Shown: piece by piece, positions 1 through 8,900 of the stretch
Layout of the letters: each line of letters starts with the position of its first letter
Numbering within the stretch: position 1 is the stretch's first letter
Source of the DNA: VFJQ01 sp044226525
Lineage (GTDB): Bacteria; Verrucomicrobiota; Verrucomicrobiia; Chthoniobacterales; Chthoniobacteraceae
NCBI GenBank assembly: GCA_044226525.1
Contig: JBGAGV010000026.1
Location: 1 to 64,000, forward strand
DNA length: 64,000 bases
Reading direction: 5' to 3'
Notes under the pieces: generated by a model
Database searches by the model: none
What the model was told of the DNA's origin: nothing
The model's input: only the letters and a program-made list of their open reading frames with translations
Program-made: the position numbers and the translations under genes

Positions 1-2
1 AG

Positions 3-134
3 AAAAAGAAAGCCGTGGTGGCGCTGGCCCGGCAACTGGCCATCGACCTGTGGCGCTGGCGCACCGGCCGCTGCACGTTGGAAGCGCTCGGGTTCATCAC
101 CGTGGCCGCCGAGCCCCAGGCCGAGCCCGTATGA
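3..134 (+). CDS. IS110-family transposase (DEDD recombinase), C-terminal fragment, cut by window edge
   Basis: The open frame enters from the left edge and ends at TGA 132-134. The 43 visible residues begin KKKAVVALARQLAID and continue LWRWRTGRCTLEALG, which matches the extreme C-terminus of IS110/IS116/IS902-type recombinases; in these a basic helix follows the catalytic serine region. The catalytic residues lie outside the window, so activity cannot be judged. The assignment rests on pattern memory of this short tail. A 440-bp stretch without an obvious gene follows, as expected for the noncoding end of such an element. Confidence 0.7.
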   Translation, partial: KKKAVVALARQLAIDLWRWRTGRCTLEALGFITVAAEPQAEPV

Positions 135-565
135 ACGCCCTTCGCCATCCTCGTCGCCGTTCCGCCGCGCGATAGCTCGCGTAAGTTTTGGAGCCAGCAG
201 GGCGGCGCAGTCCGGCGCTGCAGCTGAGCGTGGCCTTCTTTTTTGGAAGAACCAACTGCTCGTCTGTTAGATGGGACGCGCCCCTTGCCGAGGCCCCGGT
301 CAACCCACAGGCATGACACCTTGAACGCTCGCGACGAGTTGTTCGGATAGGAGCTTGTGTCGGAGCGATCCTCCCGACCTTACCCAACGCCTCGGACCTG
401 CTGCCACTCCCGCTGATCAAATTCCGACGCCTCCCCCACCGGTCTTGGTTCGGGGGGAACTTACCGCCGCCTGACCCCGCTTGGCCCCACGCGGCCAAGC
501 CCACCACCCCACCCAACGCTATCGACTAACTAACTACTTATCCCATTTGACAACCCTCATAGGAG
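135..565. mobile_element. Noncoding tail of the IS110-family element, possible guide-RNA region
   Basis: No convincing gene is seen here. The stretch contains short hairpins (CGCGA-TAGC-TCGCG at 168-181 and a GCAG/CTGC stem near 207-220). It ends in a TTTGACAACCCTCATAGG-like sequence near 547-563 that resembles the right terminus of some IS110-family copies. Elements of this family have no inverted terminal repeats and carry a structured guide (bridge/seek) RNA in a noncoding end. That this stretch encodes one is an inference from position and length; the exact element boundary is not proven. Confidence 0.4.
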
Positions 566-574
566 ATGCGGCAG

Positions 575-880
575 ATGGCGGGGAGAGCGCATTCGCTGCG
601 CGACGAGGACACTTCGTGTCATCGATCGGGTGAGCTGGTGACACGCTTTCTCAGCCATGCCGAGCCGTATGGGTTCAGACTCTCGCTGGTTGTGAACGGC
701 TCGGCGGCGGAACCACGCTTTGCCGGCAACTGGTCGTGGCATCAGCGCGGCGTGCGGCTATCAATCCCGGAAGCACGCGAACGAGATGCTGCCCGCGTGA
801 TCGCCTGCGCCGCTTTGTTGCGGGATGAGATCTTGAAGCACCGGATCGATCGAGCCCGCTCACTTTCCGACGCAGCGTAA
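575..880 (+). CDS. Small hypothetical protein
   Basis: This frame encodes about 101 residues with no recognised family. An ATG at 566 directly abuts an AGGAG (561-565), too close for ribosome binding. The in-frame ATG at 575 sits 9 bases downstream of that AGGAG and is therefore the preferred start. The product is Arg/Ala-rich with no membrane segment or signal peptide. The AGGAG lies at the presumed end of the upstream insertion element, so the element may supply the ribosome-binding site. It could also be a chance open frame in GC-rich DNA. Confidence 0.35.
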   Translation: MAGRAHSLRDEDTSCHRSGELVTRFLSHAEPYGFRLSLVVNGSAAEPRFAGNWSWHQRGVRLSIPEARERDAARVIACAALLRDEILKHRIDRARSLSDAA

Positions 881-953
881 AAGCCCCGCATCCCTCGCGC
901 TATGCTGTAAAGCAAGCTGCGAGAGGACAGGGAAGATCGAACGTCGGCGCGGG

Positions 954-3900
954 CTAGGCGAGGATGTAAACGTCGTTGCCGAGGTTCACCACCTTGCCGG
1001 CGAGATTGACCGGAAGAGATTTGGTGACCATGGCGCCGTCGATGAGGATGCCGTCGAGGACCGGAGCCGTGGTCGCTACTCCGTCAATTGTGATGAAGCG
1101 GCGCTCGTTGTCCGGATCGTTGAACGTATCCTTGTTCGCACCGATGGCACCGCCACCAGTGAGCTTGACGCCCTTGACGCTTTGGATGGCTGCGATGCGT
1201 TCCACGCTGCCAGCCACCGCCGCCATGATGTTGCGGGCTTGAACATTCAGGACCGAGCCATTGACGCCGCCGACAGCGGGAGTGGACGGAAAAATGGGCT
1301 GATTGGCTCCGTCGTAACCGTTGAAGACGGATTTGATGCGGCCAGCGGCCCCGACTACCAGGCCCACATTGCCCTTGGAGTCGTCGATGGCACCGGGGGA
1401 GGACTCATCGCGCAGTTTGTTCTGCACGAAATCGGCCATGGTTTCGCCGTTGCGGATATCGTTGTAAGACTTGATCGGCACCTGAGAGCTGACGACGTTG
1501 CCGATGTTGCCGTCGGCGACGACGTTAGAAATCGAGCCCCCGCGGCCGACGAAGCTGGAAGGATCGATGACGGTGCCGTAGTTGACGGTATCGCCGCCGT
1601 TACCGGCGATGAGGTCGATTCGCGAGGAGATGCCGCCGACTTGATGCACCGCAGTGATACTACCGCCATCACCACCACGACCCACGCGGCCACCAAAGGC
1701 CTTGACCGCGGTCTGGAGCGCCACCGGGTCGAAGCTGTTGGCGAGGTAGGCATTGGCGTCGCCGCCCTGGCCCGCCACGACGAGGGCTTTAGCAAAAGCG
1801 CTGCTGCCGACCTGCACGGACACACCGTTGACATTGCCGCCTTTGCCGCCGCGGAAGAGACCGTCGCCACCCGAGCCCGCCACCACAGCCAGCGGATTGT
1901 CCTTGGCCGTGATATCGACATTGACCACGTTGCCGCCGTTGCCCCCGTTGTTGCCGGCGCTGTCGCCACCGCGACCCGCGATGACACGCGAGAAGTCGAA
2001 GGAAGTAGCCGGAGGATCAAACTGCGGATGTGCGCCAGTGGAAGCGGTGAAGACGTTTTTCACGTCCCCCCCCTTGCCTCCGGCCCCCTTGGTGCCTCGG
2101 CCGCCGTCGCCACCGAGGAAGGTAACGATACCAGGAACTTGGAATTGGTCGGTGCTGTTGTAGAAGGTATCGACCACGCCACCGTTGCCTCCGCTGAGAC
2201 CATCCCCGCCTTTGCCTCCGGCCAGGAGGATGTCGCCGGCCAATTGGTTTTGGGTCTCGATCACCGGAGAGGTTCTGATGACGCCACCGCCGTCGCCACC
2301 GACCCCCGAGACGGCAGAGCCGCCGTTGCCGCCAAGGTAGATCATGATTCCACCCTCGACGATCGACGTGAGATTCAGCGACGCATGCAGGTCCAGAATC
2401 TGTCCGCCACGTCCGCCACGCTTGACGCCGTTACCACCATTGCCGGCGGTTACATACAGGTCGAGGTCCGCGATATCGTAAGCCCCTTTGACTTTGTTGC
2501 CGATAATGTCGCCCCCTGCGCCGCCCGTGACGCCGGCCCCGCCCGCTCCCGCCGTCCAGACCGTAGCGATGGGGCTGCCATTGCGGGTGGTCAAGCTGCC
2601 GATAATGTCGCCACCGTCTCCGCCCTTGCCCGAGACAGCCGCACCGCCATCGCCGGCATAAAGCTGCGCGCTGGAGACGTAAGTGCCGTTGCCGGTGAGA
2701 ACGGGGGCGACGACCGCGCCGATGATCGAGCCACCTTTGCCGCCCGACGAGAAGCCAGTGCCACCGTCACCCGCGACAAATTGAATATCGCCTCGGTCCA
2801 CCCGGATATCGACCGAGCCAGTGAAGGTCTTGGCGTTGAAGCCAGTGCTGCCAATGTTACCACCGGCACCACCTTTGCCGATCAACCCTGAACCACCATC
2901 GCCTGCCACAAAGCGGTAATAGTGCTCGGTGTTGAGCATGGAGTGGAGACCAAAGTCACCGTTACTGATGATGAAGTTATCCGGGAAGGAGGTCTCAGGC
3001 TCGCCGACGGCGTAATTCACGATGCGGGAATCCGGGATGCCTCCTGCCGTGGAGAACGGATAATAGGCATCGAAGGCGACGATCGAGGAGTCCTGGAGAC
3101 CGATGATGGCGAAGTTCTGATAAACACCGGCGCCCGGGTTGTGATCCACCCCCACCACCGGTAGGGGTTGAGGCACCGGCCCATAGAAGAACGTGCCCGG
3201 ATTGCCCGGGTCGGGCACCGCCGCCGGCACCGGCGGGAAACCGACTTCGAGTTCAATGACTCCCGTGCGACCGGTCGTGTTGTTGATGACACTGAACAAA
3301 ACGGCCACCTCATCGCGTAGACCATCTCCATCGGCATCGGTCGCGACGATCGCCAACAGGCTGGTCGTCAGGTTCAGGCCACCGTGATTGTTGACCCCCG
3401 GCGGACCGAAGAAGAAGCCCAGATTATCGACCGGCTCGTAGCCTTGGGCGAAAAGGAAAGGACTCTTGTATGGATAACGGCCATCGACACGCGTAGCGTT
3501 ACCGGTGCCGTCGCCTTGCAGTGTTACCAGGTAACCCGCCGGCGCTTCGCTCAGGACTGAATAGTCGGCGATGCCGTCGTTGTCGAAGTCGAGGATGGCG
3601 AAGTCGTGGCCACTGAGCGTGGTCAGGGCGGCATAGACGGTGACGGGGTCGTTGATGGTGGAACGAATGGTGTCCACCTGGCCCAGCGGAACAATCGCTT
3701 GGAGGGTGGGGCCGAAGAAATTCGGCGTCGAGTTGTCCCACACCTGCAGAGACTGGCTTAGCGTGCCCGTGTCTGGCAGGGCGACGATGACGTCGTGCGT
3801 CGAATTGACCGACAAGGCCGTGGCCTCGATATTCGCCGTCGTATTGTTGGACGCCGAAATGATGACGTAGGGGGTGAACGGATTGGCGCTTTGCGGCGGC

Positions 3901-5957
3901 ACAGCTTGCGCCTTGGTCCCGAAGTTCGCCAGGAACTGGCCGGTGGGCTTGGCGTCCTCGACATCCGGATAAAAGAAAATCAGGAACTGGAAGGCGTTGA
4001 GCGTGATGGGCTCGTAGTAAGTCGCGGTGACCGCGATGTCGGTGAACCCGTCGCCGTTCCAATCGCCAGCTTCGATATCGGAAATGGTGTGGCCGGAACG
4101 GGCGAAACCGGAAGCCAATCCTGCCGAATCGGTAAGGCTGGGCAGGGCGCTGTAACGAGGCGCTTCAAAGCCAACCAGATCGTTCTTGCCATTGCCGTTG
4201 GTGTCTTCGCTGCTGGTGAGAAGACCGTCGCGGTTCGCATCCTCATACTTCGAGAGGAAGACGGTGATGCCAGCCTGGTCACCGGCGCGCGATGAACCCA
4301 CGGCGATATCCATATGGCCGTCGCCGTTGAAATCGCCAATGGTGATGGCCTCGGCATCCAGCGGGCCATTGAGATAGATGCGGTCGAGGAACCCGGTCGC
4401 CGGGTCGACACGGAACCCGCCGTTGCCGTCACCAAATTGCACCACGAGCTGCGAAGGATTGCTGCTGGTGAAGACAATGTCGCCGAACCCATCCCCGTCG
4501 AAATCCACCCCGCCACCCTGTCCAATGGAGCCGGTGGTCGAAATGCGCTTGCCGGTGGCCGGATCGTGCAGGCTGTCGTGGGTGGTGCCCACGATATTGC
4601 GGGCATAATCCTCGAGCACACTGGGAGAGGTAAAGGACGCTTTAGCCAGGCTGGCGCCCGCTCCGCCGCTGGTGAAGCCGTTGCCGCCGCTGCCGGTTTC
4701 CACGAGCACGCTGCCAAGCACGTTCATGGTCCCAAAACCCACATTGCCGCCCGCTCCACCACCGCCGGTCGTGCCGGATCCACCGTTGCCGCCTTTGACG
4801 ATGATCGCGCTCGTGTTCGAGCCGAGGTCCTGGAAATTCAGGATCGAGCCGCCTACGTTACCGTTAGTGCCGCCGCCGCCATTGCCCGCGATAACCGTGT
4901 AGCCGCCGGCATCGTCGCCGTTGAGGGTCACGTTTTCGATGTTTCCGCCGGCGGCATTGAGGCCACCGTTACCGGAGAGCAGGCTTCCGATGTTAAAGGT
5001 CACCGTCGAGGAAGCGCCGTGCACATAGTAGATACCGGCGCCTTTGGCACCGGCTGCTGGGGTGAACGGACGCAGATAACCTTGGACGTCGTTACCGTTG
5101 GCCAGAATTTTCTGGCCATTCACGTCGCCGGCACCCATCGGGTCGTTCGCCGTGTTTTGCGTGTAGCCGAAGCTGAAATAAACATTCGAGGCAGCCGAGC
5201 CGACGACGATGCCGCCGAGCGACGCCTTCAGAGGCGTCACCCCCGCGCTATAGTAATCTGGGCCATAGGGCGAGCCGGGAATGGGACCGGTGAAGAACTG
5301 CGCCTGCAGGACCGCAGCGGAGTCATCCACGATGTAACCGCTGGCGGGGTCGTTCTTCACGCCGAAACCGCCGCCGGCGATGATCTGCCCAAAGACCGAG
5401 TAGGTTGACATCACGATGCGCAGGCCGACGTCGTTGATGTCCACCAAGCCGTTTCCGTCCTGGTCGGTGAGGTCGGTGGTCTTGAGGCCACGCATCTCGA
5501 TTTTTTCAATGGTGCTGTTCAGCAGCACGCGTCCATCGCCGCGGATACTGAGGTCGTCGTTCGCAATATCGCTGTCGGAATCGGAGAGGGTGCCGTTCGA
5601 GCGCAGGTTCGTGACGATATCGCCATGAATGTCGACAAAGCTGATGAGCCGCAGGCCGTCACCAGCCGAGATGCCCGTGATCTCATTGAAGTCGACCACG
5701 TTGTTGTTGTTCAGATCGGTGGTGAACACCAGGCACTGGCCCTTTTCGACAAAGAGCAGGTAACTGCCGCTTTGAGGACCGACGCCGGTGGTAAGGACGT
5801 CGCCCGCTTGCAGGAGGATTGGCGTGCCGACCGACGTGCTCTTGAAGTGGCTGCCCGGGTTGTTTTCCGCGTCGGCAATGGTGGGATAGACCGCTGCCGG
5901 GGCGATACGGGCCTCGAGAGGCTCGATGATCGAATAGCTCTGACGATGGACTGACAT
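954..5957 (-). CDS. Giant glycine-rich repeat surface protein with FG-GAP/VCBS repeats and N-terminal IAPA motif
   Basis: The protein has 1667 residues from ATG 5957. An in-frame ATG at 6011 would overlap the upstream gene by 32 bases, so the later start, 22 bases after that gene's stop, is preferred. No classical signal peptide is seen. The N-terminus carries IIEPLEARIAPA, like the LEPR-XLL type start of large planctomycete proteins. Then come a calcium-loop segment (DQDGNGLVDIND), a first Gly-rich block (about 4985-4645), and five FG-GAP/VCBS-like repeats (GDFNGDGHMDIAVG, GDWNGDGFTDIAV and others, about 4530-3290). A second long block of GGAGG/GGDGG repeats follows (about 2905-1480), then a unique C-terminus. 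Its N-terminal region resembles the neighbour upstream. A cell-surface or adhesive role is inferred; no enzymatic motif is visible. Confidence 0.85.
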   Translation of the reverse strand: MSVHRQSYSIIEPLEARIAPAAVYPTIADAENNPGSHFKSTSVGTPILLQAGDVLTTGVGPQSGSYLLFVEKGQCLVFTTDLNNNNVVDFNEITGISAGDGLRLISFVDIHGDIVTNLRSNGTLSDSDSDIANDDLSIRGDGRVLLNSTIEKIEMRGLKTTDLTDQDGNGLVDINDVGLRIVMSTYSVFGQIIAGGGFGVKNDPASGYIVDDSAAVLQAQFFTGPIPGSPYGPDYYSAGVTPLKASLGGIVVGSAASNVYFSFGYTQNTANDPMGAGDVNGQKILANGNDVQGYLRPFTPAAGAKGAGIYYVHGASSTVTFNIGSLLSGNGGLNAAGGNIENVTLNGDDAGGYTVIAGNGGGGTNGNVGGSILNFQDLGSNTSAIIVKGGNGGSGTTGGGGAGGNVGFGTMNVLGSVLVETGSGGNGFTSGGAGASLAKASFTSPSVLEDYARNIVGTTHDSLHDPATGKRISTTGSIGQGGGVDFDGDGFGDIVFTSSNPSQLVVQFGDGNGGFRVDPATGFLDRIYLNGPLDAEAITIGDFNGDGHMDIAVGSSRAGDQAGITVFLSKYEDANRDGLLTSSEDTNGNGKNDLVGFEAPRYSALPSLTDSAGLASGFARSGHTISDIEAGDWNGDGFTDIAVTATYYEPITLNAFQFLIFFYPDVEDAKPTGQFLANFGTKAQAVPPQSANPFTPYVIISASNNTTANIEATALSVNSTHDVIVALPDTGTLSQSLQVWDNSTPNFFGPTLQAIVPLGQVDTIRSTINDPVTVYAALTTLSGHDFAILDFDNDGIADYSVLSEAPAGYLVTLQGDGTGNATRVDGRYPYKSPFLFAQGYEPVDNLGFFFGPPGVNNHGGLNLTTSLLAIVATDADGDGLRDEVAVLFSVINNTTGRTGVIELEVGFPPVPAAVPDPGNPGTFFYGPVPQPLPVVGVDHNPGAGVYQNFAIIGLQDSSIVAFDAYYPFSTAGGIPDSRIVNYAVGEPETSFPDNFIISNGDFGLHSMLNTEHYYRFVAGDGGSGLIGKGGAGGNIGSTGFNAKTFTGSVDIRVDRGDIQFVAGDGGTGFSSGGKGGSIIGAVVAPVLTGNGTYVSSAQLYAGDGGAAVSGKGGDGGDIIGSLTTRNGSPIATVWTAGAGGAGVTGGAGGDIIGNKVKGAYDIADLDLYVTAGNGGNGVKRGGRGGQILDLHASLNLTSIVEGGIMIYLGGNGGSAVSGVGGDGGGVIRTSPVIETQNQLAGDILLAGGKGGDGLSGGNGGVVDTFYNSTDQFQVPGIVTFLGGDGGRGTKGAGGKGGDVKNVFTASTGAHPQFDPPATSFDFSRVIAGRGGDSAGNNGGNGGNVVNVDITAKDNPLAVVAGSGGDGLFRGGKGGNVNGVSVQVGSSAFAKALVVAGQGGDANAYLANSFDPVALQTAVKAFGGRVGRGGDGGSITAVHQVGGISSRIDLIAGNGGDTVNYGTVIDPSSFVGRGGSISNVVADGNIGNVVSSQVPIKSYNDIRNGETMADFVQNKLRDESSPGAIDDSKGNVGLVVGAAGRIKSVFNGYDGANQPIFPSTPAVGGVNGSVLNVQARNIMAAVAGSVERIAAIQSVKGVKLTGGGAIGANKDTFNDPDNERRFITIDGVATTAPVLDGILIDGAMVTKSLPVNLAGKVVNLGNDVYILA
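1480..2905 (-). repeat. PGRS-like GGxGG repeat block inside the 954-5957 protein
   Basis: About fifteen degenerate units of roughly 25-45 residues alternate a Gly-rich turn (GGDGGxxxxGGxGG) with a short hydrophobic strand (for example GSIIGAVV or GDIIGSL). The pattern recalls mycobacterial PE_PGRS tracts but with regular beta-strand spacers. DNA identity between units is low, so this is an old protein repeat rather than a fresh tandem array. Confidence 0.75.
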
Positions 5958-5979
5958 GGCTAGTGGGGCTGAGTTGAAA

Positions 5980-8900
5980 TTAGAGCAGGTTGTCGTTGTC
6001 GAAGAAGCCACTCGCCGTCAGGCGCGCTTCAGGGGTGAAGTTGACTGTGGCCTGGTCGAAGATCCGGGCCATCACGATGCCGTCGATGGGACGATCGCCA
6101 AGAGTGAAGGTTGGACGGCCGAAGCTATCGACGCTGCCGTCGAGATTCACGAAGTGGAAGCGATTGGCATTGTGCTCATCCAAGTCGTAGATCGCACCCA
6201 CCAGGTTGGCGGTGGTGTAGGTCGTGGGATTGATCTGATACTTCGGGAAGTAGTGGATCTCCTGCTGCTCCGGCACCAGTGCGGTGCCGTCGCGAACGGT
6301 GACCATGGGCATCACTTCGGGCTGAACGCCGGAAAGGGCGTTCTGATCGCCGTCACCTAGGAAGGTGATTTCGAAGGCTGTGTTGTCGTAGATGACCGTG
6401 GACACCCCATTGATCACTTCGGTGTGCGTGGACGGTTTCACCGTCACTCCCCCGATATTCTGGATGGAAGTGAGGGCGTTGAGGGCGGTTTGCACTTCGA
6501 GCGCCCGGGCATCGAGATCGGCGATCTCGCCGGGGGTGGGGGCAAACGGATCGGCGATCGTCACCGGCGGCGTGAGCAGCGAGGTGTTCTCGTTGCCGTT
6601 GGTCAGATAGAACTTGCCCTGACCGCCGGGAAGCGGCTGGCCGTTCTGATCGAGGTTGTCGAGGACGTCGATCGTCTGGACTTCGTGCACATAGGTGGTG
6701 ACACCGATGTTCGGGTTGTCGAGCGGGTCGTTGAACCGGATGTCGAACGTGCCCGTCTTCGGCAGGCCGTTCACCAAGCCCGGACCGGTGACGGTCAGGC
6801 CGCCGATGGTCACCTGGTTGAGTGCCGTCTCGATCGTGGCGGCATCCGCATTGATCGGCAGGCGGGTCGTCATGCCGGTGCCAAGAGTCGCGACGCCGAC
6901 GATGGGGGCCTGGTCTCCGCGGAGCTTGTCGAAGGAGATTTCAAACTTGCCTCCACCTACGTCGGTGACGAGGACGTCGCCCGTCGTGCTCGGATTATAG
7001 ATATTGTCCAGTTCGGTCTGGATCGTCAGGGCGTTGGTGCCTTCGTTAAACGTGGGCGTCGTCTGGCCGTTGGCTTCGAGAACATACGTTGCTCCGGTGC
7101 CGGCGATGCGGCTGGTGTCGAGCGTCTGCTTCTCGAAGAATTCCTGCGTGCCGGTGATGAGGAACGGCACATCGATCGGCGTGACGCCAGGCGACGCCGA
7201 GAAGGTATTGTCGAACGTGATCGGCAGGCGGCCTTGCGGATCCGGCGCGCCGACCGTGACGCTTCCGTAGGCTTGGATGGACGGGAGCGCGTTCAAGGCG
7301 GCCTGCACATCCGAGGGTTGGAAGTTGTTGGGGAGGGGAGCGGTATCCTGACCGTTGAAGGTCAGGATCGTCTTCGCCCCCGCCACCGTATGAGTCAGGT
7401 CGAGCAACTGCGTTTCCGGCACGTAGGCGGTGGCCGTGATATTGGGAACATTCCCAGTGTTCGGATTGGCGAACGTGATCAAAATGTTGTTGGTAGCGGC
7501 GACATTGGTCACGTTGATATTGTTCGTGGCATCGCCGGGCGCCGCGCCACCGATGATGGGATCGAGATTCGTGCGGATCACCGTGGCAGTAGCATTTCCG
7601 TAAACCACCCGGGAGAAAACGGTCGCGCTTCCCGTATTTTGATAGTTGAAGATGATCTTGGAGTTCGTGCTCAGGAACTGGCCGTAATTCGTGATCGCCG
7701 TATCGCGATCAAGCAACGTCTTTTCCGCTGCACCAGTGGTGCCGTCCGTCGTCAGGACCGGGAACTCGATCGCCGAGAGCAGCCCGGAACGCGTTTCGAC
7801 TGCCGAGAACGATTCATAGACCCCATACTGCTGGGTTTCCAAGACCGGCAAACCGTTCTTCACGGTGAGAACAAATTCAGCGTTTCCAATGTTGATGATG
7901 GACGAGAGGTCGAGGTTCTGCACCTCGCTGACGACACCGGTAGCCACGATGGCATTCTGTTCGCCGTAGGCTTGGAAGGTGACATTGAACAGACCGCCGC
8001 CCACCGCGGCGACCTGAACCGTGCCGGTCCCGCCATTCGTATCCTTGACCGATTGGAGGTCATTCAGGGCCGTCTGAATCGCGGTCGCCGTCAGCGCATC
8101 GGTCGCGCCAGGCGTGATGAGCGGAGTGATCTCGTTCTGGAACGTGGTCGGATTATCGAAGAAGAGGCGGATCTTTCCGCCCGGCACGGCCAGCGCGCTT
8201 GAGAGATTCAGCGTCTGGATTTCCGGCACAAAGGTCAGGCCGCTGAAAGCCGTCTTGTCGCCGTTGCTATTGAAGGTGACGTCGTAGGTCTGACCGCTCT
8301 TGGTGACCTTGACTTGATCCCCGGTGGCCGGCAGATTCTGGATGTCCGGCAGGTTCTCGATCGCCGCCTCCAGCGTGGCGGCAGTAAGGGTGGCGGGATC
8401 CAGGGGAGCGGTGGTGCTCGTCCCGAAGGTCAGGGTAAACGTCGATCCAAGGATGCTGGAGAGCGTGCCGAGATTGATGCGCTGCGTCTCGGGAATGAGG
8501 AAGTTGCCTTGAACGATCGGCATGTCGCCGTCATCGACGCCAAAGGCAATGTTGAACGTGCGTGAAGCCGTGGCAGAGACGGTTACCTGCACCTTGTCGC
8601 CGGAAGCTCCGGAAAGAGCTTGGACCGAGGGGAGCGCTTCCAGCGCTGCATCGATCGCCGTAGCGATCGACTGGTCGGTGCCGTTGGATGAGATGGGAGT
8701 TGTCTTGTAAGAGTTGAACGTGAGGGTGAACTGAGCGCCCGGGTAGTTGTTCACCGGGTTCAGATTGAACTGCTGAATTTCCTGCTGCAGCGACGCGATG
8801 CCCTGAGTCAGTTCCGTGGCTGCGAAGCCAAACTCGCCGCGCACCGTTTCCAGCACGTTGACCGGGTCGCTGCCGGACCGGGTTTCGGTAACGGGCAGCG

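Noticed and set aside
1182..2891. 569-codon open frame on the plus strand
   Set aside because: It is antisense to a Gly-rich repeat tract. The repeated GGC/GCC-rich codons keep the opposite frame open; the product is a low-complexity Ala/Asp/Val string without domains.
6424..8202. 592-codon open frame on the plus strand
   Set aside because: It is antisense to the FNGQTT modules of the giant protein, with Arg/Asp/Glu-biased composition and no family resemblance.
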